NCBI RefSeq assembly: GCF_020010905.1
Contig: NZ_JAGJBY010000001.1
Span: 5,352,001 to 5,416,000 of the forward strand
Length of the DNA: 64,000 bases
DNA from: Streptomyces acidiscabies
Lineage (GTDB): Bacteria > Actinomycetota > Actinomycetes > Streptomycetales > Streptomycetaceae
Direction: 5' to 3'
Shown: positions 1 through 8,402 of the stretch, piece after piece
Layout of the letters: every line of letters begins with the position of its first letter
Numbering within the stretch: the stretch's first letter is position 1
Position numbers and translations under genes: made by a program
The notes under the pieces: generated by a model
Seen by the model: the letters and a program-made list of their open reading frames with translations, nothing else
Databases searched by the model: none
Told to the model about the DNA's origin: nothing

Positions 1-670
1 CCGCACGGGCCAGGGTGACCGAGAGGCCGGGCGCCACCATGAGGTTCACGCCCGCCGCCAGCGCCACGTCCGACTCCCCGGCGAGCAGGCTGCGGCACGC
101 CAGATGGACCCCGACCAGGGAGGCGGAGCACGCGGTGTCCACGGCTAGGCTGGGTCCGCGCAGGTCGAGGCTGTGCGAGATGCGGTTGGCCGTGGCGCAC
201 AGGGCCGCGCCGATACCCGTCCAGGGCTCGATCCGGGCGAGGTCCTCCAGCAGCCGGCGCCCGTAGTCGTCCGAACCGACGCCCACGAAGACGCCGCAGT
301 CGGTGCCGCCCAGGCCCAGCGGCGGGAGCCCCGCGTGCTCCAGGGCCTCCCACGCCAGTTCCAGCAGCAGCCGCTGCTGAGGGTCCATCAGTTCGGCCTC
401 GCGCGGCGCGATCCCGAAGAACTCCGCGTCGAAACCGGCGATGTCGGCGAGGAAGCCGCCCCGGGTCGGGGTCTCCCGCACGACGGCCGCGTGCTCGGGC
501 CCGGTGCCCGCGTACGGGGCCCAGCGCTCCGCCCCGTCGCCGATGCCGTCCCGGCCCTGGACGAGGAGGTCCCAGAACGCGTCGGGGGAGTCGGCGTCAC
601 CGGGGAACCGGCAGCTCAGCCCGACGACCGCGATGGGCTCGTCGCCCTGTTCCTGCGAGGTGCCCGTCAC
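1..670 (-). CDS. Type I polyketide synthase, N-terminal ketosynthase domain (3' part beyond window)
   Basis: Only the first 223 residues are inside the window; the gene runs off the left edge. They form the N-terminal part of a beta-ketoacyl synthase, which condenses ACP-bound acyl chains with extender units in the cytoplasm. IAVVGLSCRFPG is at residues 13-24, and the nucleophile Cys181 sits in DTACSAS (178-184). The GTG start at 670 overlaps the stop of the upstream KAS III-like gene in a GTGA, indicating translational coupling. Only about 12 residues precede the KS, so there is no obvious docking helix. Whether the enzyme is modular or iterative cannot be told from this fragment. Confidence 0.93.
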   Translation of the reverse strand, partial: MTGTSQEQGDEPIAVVGLSCRFPGDADSPDAFWDLLVQGRDGIGDGAERWAPYAGTGPEHAAVVRETPTRGGFLADIAGFDAEFFGIAPREAELMDPQQRLLLELAWEALEHAGLPPLGLGGTDCGVFVGVGSDDYGRRLLEDLARIEPWTGIGAALCATANRISHSLDLRGPSLAVDTACSASLVGVHLACRSLLAGESDVALAAGVNLMVAPGLSVTLARA

Positions 671-1713
671 ACGAGGCTCCAGGCGGGAGCTTCCAGGACC
701 GTGACCACGGCCGCGGTGATCATGAGGCCGGGGCCGGCGCTCAGCAGCAGGAGGTGGTCACCGGCGTCCACCTGCCCGTCCTCGACGAGGTGGTTGAGCT
801 GCAACCCGACGTCGGCGGCGCCCGCGTGGCCGATGTCGCGGAAGAAGTCGACCGCGCCCAGCGACGCGTCCAGGCCCATCGGCCGCAGATGGCTGTCCAG
901 GAAGTCCGTGGTGCCCGCCCCGAGATGGAGCACCTTCGACAGGTCCGCGACGGTGATCCCCGCCTCGCCCGTCACCTGCTCGACCAGCTTGGCGCCGCTC
1001 GCGCCGTACTCCTGGCCGATCTCCGACGCCTTCGGGCCCAGTTCCTCGACCATCGCCTCCAGGTGCTCGTTCATGTCGAGCGCCCGCCCGGTGGTCACCG
1101 CCGGAGGGAAGATCGGCTCGTGCCCGCGGTTGAGGATCTCGTACTGGGGCAGCGACACCGACTCGACGGAACGCAGCGCCGCCCAGCCGGACTGCTTCGA
1201 CAGGACGACCGCCGTGGCCGCGTCGGCGAGCACCGCGTCGCGGTGGGCGTACCACCGGTCGACCGAGGGGGCGCCGAAGTTGTCCGCGCTGCTCACCACG
1301 GCGCCGGTGCGCGACGGCGAGCACAGCAGGTACTGGGTGGCCATCTCGACGGCGGCGAGGAACGCGTTGCACCCCTGCTCCACCGTCAGCGCCGGGATAG
1401 GGGAGCCGAGGGTGGCGCGCAGGATGTAGTGGGGCGCCGACCAGCCGTCGGGGCCTTGGTGGTACGCGCAGGAGTGGACGAGGAGGTCGATGTCCTCGGG
1501 GCCGAGGCCCGAGCGGTCCACCGCCTGCCGGACGGCCGCCACCGCCATGTCCGGCGCGGAGATGCCGTCGGCCACGGCGATGTTCCGCCAGCCGCAGGAC
1601 TCCATCCGCTCCCGGTCGTACGCCCCGCGCCGGACCGCTTCCTCCACGCTCACCCGGGGCGGGACGAACGCCCCGGTGCCTGCCAGGAAGATGTTCTCTG
1701 TTCTCACTCTCAC
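667..1713 (-). CDS. KAS III-like (ketoacyl-ACP synthase III family) acyltransferase/condensing enzyme
   Basis: 348 residues, the usual length of the FabH superfamily. Cys115 lies in the nucleophile context VEQGCNAFL. His263 (VLHLGAG) and His296 (IGHAGAAD) occupy the places of the canonical His and Asn: the FabH-type GNTSAA motif is replaced by GHAGAA. That pattern fits KAS III-like proteins of secondary metabolism that transfer acyl groups rather than run ordinary fatty-acid initiation; this is inference. The GTG start lies 6 bp after the AMP-ligase stop and the stop overlaps the PKS start, so it probably loads or modifies an acyl group for this PKS. Confidence 0.85.
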   Translation of the reverse strand: MRVRTENIFLAGTGAFVPPRVSVEEAVRRGAYDRERMESCGWRNIAVADGISAPDMAVAAVRQAVDRSGLGPEDIDLLVHSCAYHQGPDGWSAPHYILRATLGSPIPALTVEQGCNAFLAAVEMATQYLLCSPSRTGAVVSSADNFGAPSVDRWYAHRDAVLADAATAVVLSKQSGWAALRSVESVSLPQYEILNRGHEPIFPPAVTTGRALDMNEHLEAMVEELGPKASEIGQEYGASGAKLVEQVTGEAGITVADLSKVLHLGAGTTDFLDSHLRPMGLDASLGAVDFFRDIGHAGAADVGLQLNHLVEDGQVDAGDHLLLLSAGPGLMITAAVVTVLEAPAWSLV

Positions 1714-1719
1714 ATGTCC

Positions 1720-3141
1720 TCACTGACCGGTCCGGGGCCTGATGACCTTCCCGGTCTCGGTGGTCGGCAGTTCCGCCCTGGAGGCGAAGGCGTGGGGGAC
1801 CCAGGAGGGCGACAGCCGCTCCCGGCAGAAGCGCTCCAGCTTGTCGAGGTCGACCGTGTCGGGCGTCACCGTCGCGCTGATGCGCTGTCCGAGGACAGGA
1901 TCGTCCACACCGGACACCAGACAGGCCGCGACATCCGGGAAGGCGAGCAGAACGGCTTCGATCTCCTCGGGACTGACCTTGGCGCCCGCGACGTTGATGC
2001 TGGTGGACAGACGCCCGGCGAGCACGAGGTCGGGCCCTTCCCAGCGGGCCAGGTCACCGGTGGTGAACCCGTCCCGCAGCCCGCTCGCGTCGACGGCGCC
2101 GCCCTCGACGTACCCGAGCATCATCGACGGCGACCGGACGGTCACCAGCCCCGTCACGTCGTCCCCCGGAACCGGGGACAGTTCGACCCGCACCCCGGGC
2201 AGGAGCGGGCCGGGACCACGGGCGCCGGGCTGCCACGGGGCCGGGCGGCTCACACAGATCGGCCCGGTCTCCGTGGTGCCGTACACCTGGCCGACGTGCC
2301 CGCCGAGCCGGGTCGCGACCAACTCGGCGGTGTGCGCGTCCAGCGCCATGCCGGCGGAGAGGAAACCGATCGCGGGGCCGTCGTACGGGCGGGAGCGGGC
2401 GGCCTTGGCCAGCAGCCGCAGCATGGGGGGCACCCCGACGAACAACGTCACGTCCCCGGCGCCGAGTTCGCGCAGCAGCACGCGCGGCTTGCCCGGCGTC
2501 GTACAGCGCACGGGCGCGCCCGCCAGCGGCGCGGCGACGGCGCACAGGCCGAAGCCGTACGCGTGCTGGAGGGGTACGGGGCACAGCAACCGGCTCTCCG
2601 GCCCAAGACCCAGCGCCGTACGGTAATGCCCGGCCTCGGACAGCAGGGCGGCGGCGGAGCGCAGCGCGACCCGGGGGTAGCCGGTGGTGCCCGACGTGAT
2701 CTGCGCCGTCGCCGCCTCCTCGAAGGCGGGCCGCGGGGGTCCTTCCCGGCCGACGCTCAAGGTCCGTTCCTCCCAGCGCGCGGCCGTGACCGGGAAGGCC
2801 GGCGACGAGTCCGGGGCGATGAGGAAGTCGAGTGGACAGCGTTCCTGTAGCCGCTGGAGCTCCCACGGCGTCAGCCGGCGCGAGAGCGGCACCGCGACCG
2901 CGCCGGTGGAGATGATCGCGAACACGTCGGCGCTGAACTCGGCCGCGGGCCAGGCGACGGTTCCCACCAGGACGCCCGGCCCGACGCCGGCCTCCCGCAG
3001 GGCACGCGCCCGGGCGTCGACCCGCTCGGTCAACTGCGCCGCGCTGGTGGTCCCGTAGTCGTCGCTGATCAGCGGCGCGTCCCCGGCACGGGCAGCCTGG
3101 GCGCGCAGCAGGGAGAGCAGCTCCGTACGCGCGGCGGTCAT
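1720..3141 (-). CDS. AMP-dependent acyl-CoA/acyl-ACP ligase
   Basis: 473 residues of the ANL adenylating superfamily: ATP activation of a carboxylic acid and transfer to CoA or a carrier-protein thiol. The P-loop-like motif TSGTTGYPR is at residues 149-157 (the common Lys is Arg here), a YGTTETG core motif lies near residue 285, GRLSTSINVAGAKVSPEE forms the hinge region, and the C-terminal catalytic Lys465 is in TETGKVIRP. The ATG at 3141 overlaps the aminotransferase stop in an ATGA. A substrate cannot be read from the sequence. The neighbours suggest it activates an (amino) acid starter for the PKS. Confidence 0.85.
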   Translation of the reverse strand: MTAARTELLSLLRAQAARAGDAPLISDDYGTTSAAQLTERVDARARALREAGVGPGVLVGTVAWPAAEFSADVFAIISTGAVAVPLSRRLTPWELQRLQERCPLDFLIAPDSSPAFPVTAARWEERTLSVGREGPPRPAFEEAATAQITSGTTGYPRVALRSAAALLSEAGHYRTALGLGPESRLLCPVPLQHAYGFGLCAVAAPLAGAPVRCTTPGKPRVLLRELGAGDVTLFVGVPPMLRLLAKAARSRPYDGPAIGFLSAGMALDAHTAELVATRLGGHVGQVYGTTETGPICVSRPAPWQPGARGPGPLLPGVRVELSPVPGDDVTGLVTVRSPSMMLGYVEGGAVDASGLRDGFTTGDLARWEGPDLVLAGRLSTSINVAGAKVSPEEIEAVLLAFPDVAACLVSGVDDPVLGQRISATVTPDTVDLDKLERFCRERLSPSWVPHAFASRAELPTTETGKVIRPRTGQ

Positions 3142-4466
3142 CCTCCGAGATCGGTCAGGGCGCGCCGCAGCGCCCCCACCGCCTTGTCGAGGACGTCCCC
3201 GGTGTGCGCGGTGCTCAGGAACCACGGCTCCAGCGCGTTCGGATGGAAGTAGACGCCCTCCCGCTGGGCGAGGGCCTGGAAGCGCCGGTGCCGCGAGAAG
3301 TCGGCGGCCCCGGCGAGGTCGCGCAGGCTGTCGCCCTTCTCCAGCGGTTTCCTGAGCAGGGCCACGGACATCAGCGAGCCGACCCGGCTGATGTGCACGG
3401 GCCGCTTCTCCACGGCGAAGACCTCACGCACGGCCTCCTCCGCACCGGCGCCGACGGCCTCCAACTCCTCGTAGAGGCCGGGCAGCGCACGGATCTTGGT
3501 CAGTACGGTGACGACCGCACGCAGCGCCGCGTGGTTCCCGGCGTAGACGCCCGCGTGGTGCGCCTCGTTCGTGGCGAGCATCCGCATCGCGGCCTTCCGC
3601 CCGCCGAAGGCGGCGACCGGGAACCCCCCGCCCATCACCTTGGACAGGACCGTGAGGTCGGGCTCGACGCCGTACAGCTCCTGCGCCCCGCCTCGGGCGA
3701 CCCGGAAACCGGTGATCACCTCGTCGAAGACCAGCATCGCGCCGCTGCGCGCGGTCAGGTCGCGCAGCAGCTGGAGGAAGCCGGGCAGCGGGGGGATCAC
3801 CCCGGCGTTGACCAGGACCGGTTCCAGGATGACGGCCGCGATCCGGTCGCCGTCCCGCGCGAACAACTCCTCGACGGCAGCGGCGTCGTTCCACGGTAAC
3901 TGCGCGGTGTGCGCGAGGGCCTCGGGGATCATCCCGGGCGCGCCCGGGACGACGTCCGTCGGCCGGGTGCCCTGGATCTGGAGCGTGTTCTTGCCCGCGC
4001 GCAGGACGGTCTCGCTCCAGCCGTGGTAGTGCCCTTCGAAGGTGACCACCAGGGAGCGGCCCGTGGAGGCGCGCGCCAGCCGCAGCGCGGAAGTGACCGC
4101 CTCCGTCCCGGAGTTGGCGAACCTGACCTGCTCCACGCCCGGCACCAGTTCGGCCACCAGGGCTCCGGCCTCGGCGTCCAGTTCATGCGGCAGGCCGGTC
4201 ATATGGCCCCGGGTGAACTGGTCGGCCAGAGCGGCGGCCACGTCGGGGTCGGCATAGCCGAAGAGATTCGGGCCGTAGCCCATGTTGAAGTCGACGAACT
4301 CGCCGTCCTCGACATCGCGGATCAGACAGCCTTCGGCACGCCGTACGACCAGGGGAACGGGGACGGCCGCCGCACGCATACTGCTGCTGACACCGCCGGC
4401 GATGACCTCTTTGATGTCCTCCAGACAATCAGCGTTCGTCCGACGTTTGGCGTCCATGGCACCCAC
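3138..4466 (-). CDS. Class III PLP aminotransferase / glutamate-1-semialdehyde aminomutase-like
   Basis: 442 residues resembling HemL-type glutamate-1-semialdehyde aminomutases and the related aminotransferase domains found in polyketide and lipopeptide pathways. NSGTEAV (118-124) binds PLP phosphate, FDEVITGF (247-254) contains the PLP-ring Asp, and Lys276 in LSKVMGGGFP is the Schiff-base lysine. The GTG start has a GGAGG six bases upstream; an alternative ATG lies 9 bp inside. It is the first gene of the leftward operon with AMP-ligase, KAS III and PKS, which argues for a specialised role in installing an amino group rather than heme biosynthesis. Confidence 0.85.
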   Translation of the reverse strand: MGAMDAKRRTNADCLEDIKEVIAGGVSSSMRAAAVPVPLVVRRAEGCLIRDVEDGEFVDFNMGYGPNLFGYADPDVAAALADQFTRGHMTGLPHELDAEAGALVAELVPGVEQVRFANSGTEAVTSALRLARASTGRSLVVTFEGHYHGWSETVLRAGKNTLQIQGTRPTDVVPGAPGMIPEALAHTAQLPWNDAAAVEELFARDGDRIAAVILEPVLVNAGVIPPLPGFLQLLRDLTARSGAMLVFDEVITGFRVARGGAQELYGVEPDLTVLSKVMGGGFPVAAFGGRKAAMRMLATNEAHHAGVYAGNHAALRAVVTVLTKIRALPGLYEELEAVGAGAEEAVREVFAVEKRPVHISRVGSLMSVALLRKPLEKGDSLRDLAGAADFSRHRRFQALAQREGVYFHPNALEPWFLSTAHTGDVLDKAVGALRRALTDLGG

Positions 4467-4565
4467 TGAAAACCTCCAGCTTCGTCGGCCTGATCCAGCA
4501 TCACAGAATGCCCCAGGGATTTCGGGGCCGACAGCGGGCGTTGCCGGATTGGCCGGATCATGGGG

Positions 4566-4610
4566 GGTGATCGGCCTGTCTTGGATGGCACTATCGGACA
4601 GGTGATCGGC
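4566..4610. promoter_or_regulatory. Divergent intergenic region with a 10-bp direct repeat
   Basis: The 167 bp between the divergent aminotransferase (start 4466) and SDR (start 4634) hold GGTGATCGGC twice, at 4566-4575 and 4601-4610, 35 bp apart. A near-palindrome (GGCCGGATCA facing TGATCGGCC) overlaps the first copy. The repeats may be regulator sites controlling the PKS operon and SDR together. No promoter consensus stands out. Confidence 0.3.
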
Positions 4611-4633
4611 GCCCGTCGCGGAAGGGGAATGTG

Positions 4634-5386
4634 ATGTCGTCTCGGGGCGTCGCGGTGGTCACGGGGGCCGGATCGGGCCTCGGGGCCGCCATCGCCGTAC
4701 GGCTGGCCACCACCCATGACCTGGTGCTGACCCATCTGACCCGGGACGCCGGACTCTCCTACACCGCTGACCAGGCGTCAGCGGCCGGCGCTGACGTCGT
4801 CGCCACCGTCGTCGGGGACCTGACCCGCGAGGAGACCGTGGACCGGCTGGGACAGGCCATGGACGCCTGCGGGCCGCGCCTGGACGTCCTGGTCTGCAAC
4901 GCCGGGGCGTACACGTACACCCCCTGGCAGGACACCACGTGGGACGCCGTGCGCTCGGCCGTGGACGTCAATCTCCTGGCGCACATCGCCTGCGTCCGGG
5001 CCGCCACACCCCATCTGGTGGCGCGCGGAACCGGCCGGATCGTGGCCGTCTCCACGGTGCTCACCCGGATCGGGCGCGTGGAACTCGCCCCCTACATCGC
5101 GGCGAAAGGCGGCCTGGAGGCATTCGTTCGTGCTCTTGCCCGCGAACTCGGTCCGCACGGCATTACCGTGAATTCCGTCAGACCGGGGCCGATCGAACTG
5201 AGTACCGAACAGAGGTCCCACCCGGATTACCCTTCCTGGAGGCAACGGGAATTCGACCGGCAATGCGTCAAACGCCATGGCAGCCCCGAGGACGTGGCTG
5301 AGGCCGTAGCATTTCTGACTTCTCCCGGAGCCGGTTTCATCACGGGCCAGAGTCTGACCGTCGACGGCGGCTGGGATCTCCACTGA
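4634..5386 (+). CDS. SDR family oxidoreductase (FabG-like)
   Basis: 250 residues of a classical short-chain dehydrogenase/reductase. The cofactor motif TGAGSGLG is at residues 10-17, the structural CNAG at 88-91, and the catalytic Ser140, Tyr154 and Lys158 (YIAAK) are present. The C-terminus GFITGQSLTVDGGW is typical of FabG-like 3-oxoacyl-ACP reductases. ATG 4634 was preferred over the GTG at 4631 because GAAGGGG lies 6 bases upstream of it. It is divergent from the PKS operon and may reduce a polyketide intermediate, but the specific substrate is unknown. Confidence 0.88.
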   Translation: MSSRGVAVVTGAGSGLGAAIAVRLATTHDLVLTHLTRDAGLSYTADQASAAGADVVATVVGDLTREETVDRLGQAMDACGPRLDVLVCNAGAYTYTPWQDTTWDAVRSAVDVNLLAHIACVRAATPHLVARGTGRIVAVSTVLTRIGRVELAPYIAAKGGLEAFVRALARELGPHGITVNSVRPGPIELSTEQRSHPDYPSWRQREFDRQCVKRHGSPEDVAEAVAFLTSPGAGFITGQSLTVDGGWDLH

Positions 5387-5424
5387 CCTGCCCGCGCAGG
5401 CCGATCCGAGGAACCTTGACGCCC

Positions 5425-6075
5425 ATGGCACACGAACAGCAACAGCTCTCCACCACCCGGCTCCTGCTGGTGCGGCACGCCCAGTCGCACGCCAGCGTGA
5501 AGAAGCTGATCGCCGGGGTCCGCACCTGCTCCGGGCTCACCGAGCGGGGGCGGGAACAGGCCGCCCGGCTCTCGGCACGGCTGGCGGCCGAACCGCAGCC
5601 GCCGCACGCGCTGCTGACCAGCCCGGTACGAAGAGCCCGCGAGACCGCCGAGATCCTGGCGAGCGGACCGGAGTTCGGGGCACCGGTCGTCGAGACGCAG
5701 GCGCGGGAACTCGACTTCGGGGCGGCCGACGGTCTGTCCATCGACGAATACCAGCGCGTGCACGGGGCGTTCGACATGACCGCCCATCCCGACCGGCCGT
5801 TCGCCCCCGGCGGGGAGACCTGGAACCGGTTCCGGACCCGGGCCGGCCGCGTTGTCGAGGACCTGGTCTCCCGGCACCGGGGCAGAACCGTCCTCGTGGT
5901 GTGCCACGCCGGGTTCATCGTCGCGGTGATGTCCGCGCTGCTCGACGTCCTGCCGCCCGTGCTGTTCACGGACTCGACACCCGCCGCGACGTCGATCAAC
6001 GAGTTCGTGCACGACGGCTCGGGGTGGCGCCTGCTCCGGTTCGACGACGCGCGGCACCTCGATACGGCCGCGTAG
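5425..6075 (+). CDS. Histidine phosphatase family protein (phosphoglycerate-mutase-like)
   Basis: 216 residues. The branch-1 phosphohistidine motif LLLVRHAQS (Arg17, His18) is near the N-terminus, an acidic general-acid region (ELDFGAADG) is in the middle, and the second catalytic His is in VVCHAGF. These are the hallmarks of the histidine phosphatase superfamily, which hydrolyses phosphomonoesters. A TTG at 5416 in frame is an alternative start: GAGGAA at 5408-5413 is very close to TTG and 11 bases from the ATG. It follows the SDR by about 40 bp and could be cotranscribed with it. The substrate is not predictable. Confidence 0.85.
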   Translation: MAHEQQQLSTTRLLLVRHAQSHASVKKLIAGVRTCSGLTERGREQAARLSARLAAEPQPPHALLTSPVRRARETAEILASGPEFGAPVVETQARELDFGAADGLSIDEYQRVHGAFDMTAHPDRPFAPGGETWNRFRTRAGRVVEDLVSRHRGRTVLVVCHAGFIVAVMSALLDVLPPVLFTDSTPAATSINEFVHDGSGWRLLRFDDARHLDTAA

Positions 6076-6090
6076 TCGTCTACGCCGGTT

Positions 6091-7185
6091 TTACTGCTGC
6101 GGGCCGCGCTTGCGTTCCATCATGTGGCGGCCCAGCGCCTTCTTCCGCTTCCAGCTCCGCAGGATCTCCGCGTTCAGCCGCGCGTCGCTGCGGGCCGCGA
6201 TCCGGTCGTTCTCGCGGAGCAGCTTGTGGTAGTTCTCCAGCCGACGCGGGGACAACTCGCCGTCCTCGACCGCCGCGAGCACCGCGCACCCGGGCTCCTC
6301 ACGGTGCGAGCAGTCGGGGAAACGGCAGTTCCCGGCGAGGGACTCCACGTCGGTGAACGCCTGGGCGACGCCGTGGTCGGCCTCCCACAGTCCCACCCCG
6401 CGCAGCCCCGGGGTGTCGATCAGGACACCGCCGCCCGGCAACGGCAGGAGGTCGCGGGTCGTCGTTGTGTGCCGCCCCTTGCCGTCGCTGTCACGCGTGG
6501 CGTCGACCCGCTGTACGTCCGCTCCCGTGAGCGCGTTGGCGAGGGTGGACTTGCCGGCACCGGACCGGCCGAGGAGGACGGCGGTTCCGTCGACGAGGGC
6601 CGCGAAGGCGTCCATGCCCTGTCCCGTGGCCGCGCTGACCGGCAGTACGCGCGCTCCGGGGGCCGCCCGTTCCGTGTCCTCGACGAGGTGGGACAGCGTC
6701 ACCGGGTGGGGGACCAGATCGGCCTTCGTGAGGACCACCACCGGCTGCCCGCCGCTCTCCCACGCCAGGGCGAGGAAACGCTCGACGCGCCCGAGGTCCA
6801 GCTCTTCGGCGAGCGAGACGGCGATGAGGACCTGGTCGATGTTGGCGGCCAGGACCTGACCGTCGGAGCGCTGCGAGGAGACGGCACGGACGAACGCCGT
6901 ACGCCGGGGCAGCAGCACCCGGACGACTTCCTGGTCCGCGTCGAGCGCCACCCAGTCGCCGGTGCAGGGGGTGAGCAGGGGGTCGGGGGAGGCCACGGGG
7001 CCTGTGCCCGCCCGTACGGTCGACACCCGGCCGTCCTCGGCGGCGGTGACGGTCTCGCAGCTCCCTCGGTCGACCCGCACCACACGGCCCGGCCGGAGAC
7101 CGTCGGCTTCGTACGGGGCGAAGTCGGCGGCCCACGCGGCGTTCCAGCCGTACGGGTGGAGTGGATGGGAGTCGGAGGCGGTCAA
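6091..7185 (-). CDS. rsgA: Ribosome small-subunit-dependent GTPase A
   Basis: 364 residues of the circularly permuted GTPase that matures the 30S subunit. An N-terminal OB-like region is followed by TKAD (153-156), which precedes the P-loop GRSGAGKST (206-214) and DTPG (257-260): the permuted G4-G1-G3 order diagnostic of RsgA/YjeQ. The C-terminal zinc knuckle is Cys287, Cys292, His294, Cys300. TTG 7185 was chosen because GGAGGGG lies five bases upstream; a longer frame to 7257 lacks such a site. It is convergent with the histidine phosphatase gene with only 15 bp between them. Confidence 0.93.
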   Translation of the reverse strand: MTASDSHPLHPYGWNAAWAADFAPYEADGLRPGRVVRVDRGSCETVTAAEDGRVSTVRAGTGPVASPDPLLTPCTGDWVALDADQEVVRVLLPRRTAFVRAVSSQRSDGQVLAANIDQVLIAVSLAEELDLGRVERFLALAWESGGQPVVVLTKADLVPHPVTLSHLVEDTERAAPGARVLPVSAATGQGMDAFAALVDGTAVLLGRSGAGKSTLANALTGADVQRVDATRDSDGKGRHTTTTRDLLPLPGGGVLIDTPGLRGVGLWEADHGVAQAFTDVESLAGNCRFPDCSHREEPGCAVLAAVEDGELSPRRLENYHKLLRENDRIAARSDARLNAEILRSWKRKKALGRHMMERKRGPQQ

Positions 7186-7288
7186 GCTTGCCCCTCCAGA
7201 GGGGGTGTGCGGGTGGGGGTGCTCGGACCCGCAGTCTAGTCGCCGGGCGGCGGGCACACGAAGGGCCGGTGCAGGGCGCTGCTGAAGG

Positions 7289-8206
7289 TCATGGCGTCGG
7301 ATCGGGTGTCAGCTGCTCGTCCGCCCACTCCGTGAACGTGGTGAGCGGGATGCCCAGCTCGTGGGCGTAGGCGGGCCGGGCGGGCTGGAGGACCGCGTTG
7401 TTCCACTCGTGTCCGGCTCCCCACGTCGGCATGCCTGCGGCGAGGGCCTCTTCCAGGGTCATGGAGGGCGCGGTCACGGGCACGCCCCAGGCGGCGGACA
7501 AGGTCTGCGCGATCTGTCCCATCGTGCGCAGGTCGCCGGCCAGTTCCAGTTCCACCCGGTGGAACCGGTCGGGGTCCCGGAGGGCGTGCGCAGCAGCCGT
7601 ACCGATGTCCCGTACGGCGACCAGGGCCAGTTCGGTATCCGGTTTCAGCACGGTCAGCAGCCCGCCCCGGGGCCCCCGGGGTGCCAGCAGGGGCAGGTTC
7701 TCCATGAAGAAGGCGGGCTTGATCACCGTCCAGCGGGCGAAACCCGCACCCCGTACCGCCTCGATGATCGCCTGCTTGGTGTTGAAGTAGTCGGCCGACG
7801 CCGCCCAGCGGCCCTCGGCCCAGCCGGGGACCTGGGTGTGCTCGCCGACTCCACTGGTCGAGGACTGCACGAACTGCCGTACTCCCGCGGCCTTCGCCGC
7901 GTCCACCAGGTTGGTGGCCTGGGCGAGCTCGCCCGCGAAGTCGACGCTGGTCTCGGTCATCGGCGGCATCTGCACGGAGAACACCGCGCGGACCCCTTCG
8001 ACCGCCGGACCGAGGGAGGACCGGTCGGAAAGATCCGCCCGCACCAGCTCGGCACCCAGCGTCTCGATCGCGCGGGCGGGCTCGGACTGTGGATCGCGGA
8101 CGAGCGCACGTACGGGTATCCCGGCGGCCAGGAGCGCGCGAGCCGTGGCCCCGCCCTGCTGGCCGGTGGCGCCGGTGACCAGGACGGTGTCGCTGTCTAC
8201 GGGCAT
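7289..8206 (-). CDS. NmrA-like NAD(P)-binding protein
   Basis: 305 residues of an atypical SDR of the NmrA/HSCARG type. The dinucleotide motif GATGQQGG is at residues 12-19 and a typical QSSTSGVGEH segment is in the core. The canonical YxxxK pair is not evident, as in NmrA-like proteins that sense redox cofactors or reduce quinones. It precedes rsgA on the same strand by about 100 bp. A second NmrA-like gene under an HxlR regulator lies at 17742. Confidence 0.85.
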   Translation of the reverse strand: MPVDSDTVLVTGATGQQGGATARALLAAGIPVRALVRDPQSEPARAIETLGAELVRADLSDRSSLGPAVEGVRAVFSVQMPPMTETSVDFAGELAQATNLVDAAKAAGVRQFVQSSTSGVGEHTQVPGWAEGRWAASADYFNTKQAIIEAVRGAGFARWTVIKPAFFMENLPLLAPRGPRGGLLTVLKPDTELALVAVRDIGTAAAHALRDPDRFHRVELELAGDLRTMGQIAQTLSAAWGVPVTAPSMTLEEALAAGMPTWGAGHEWNNAVLQPARPAYAHELGIPLTTFTEWADEQLTPDPTP

Positions 8207-8358
8207 GATCGCTGCTCCTCACGGACCGGGAGGGAAAACGGCGGGACCCTCCGCTTCGTGGCGCCAAGATAGGGCAGGGCCCGCCGTTGAGCAACGAGGA
8301 GACGGTGACCGGCCGGCGCATCTCGCCGAAGCCGAGGCCTCCCAGGAGCAGACCCGCA

Positions 8359-8391
8359 GGCGCCGGCCCGGTGACTGTCCGGACCGGCGCC
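8359..8391 (-). terminator. Candidate hairpin terminator downstream of the leftward reductase gene
   Basis: GGCGCCGG (8359-8366) is exactly complementary to CCGGCGCC (8384-8391) with a 17-base loop. It lies just past the stop of the gene ending at 8403. There is no T-run, as is common for Streptomyces terminators. Confidence 0.4.
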
Positions 8392-8402
8392 GACGGGTGA
8401 CG

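Noticed and set aside
754..2850. A 698-codon plus-strand frame opposite the KAS III and AMP-ligase genes
   Set aside because: Antisense shadow; both minus-strand genes carry complete family motifs and coupled starts.
3138..4466. Reading the aminotransferase as housekeeping hemL
   Set aside because: It is the first gene of a coupled AMP-ligase/KAS III/PKS operon and no heme genes are near, so a specialised role is more likely.
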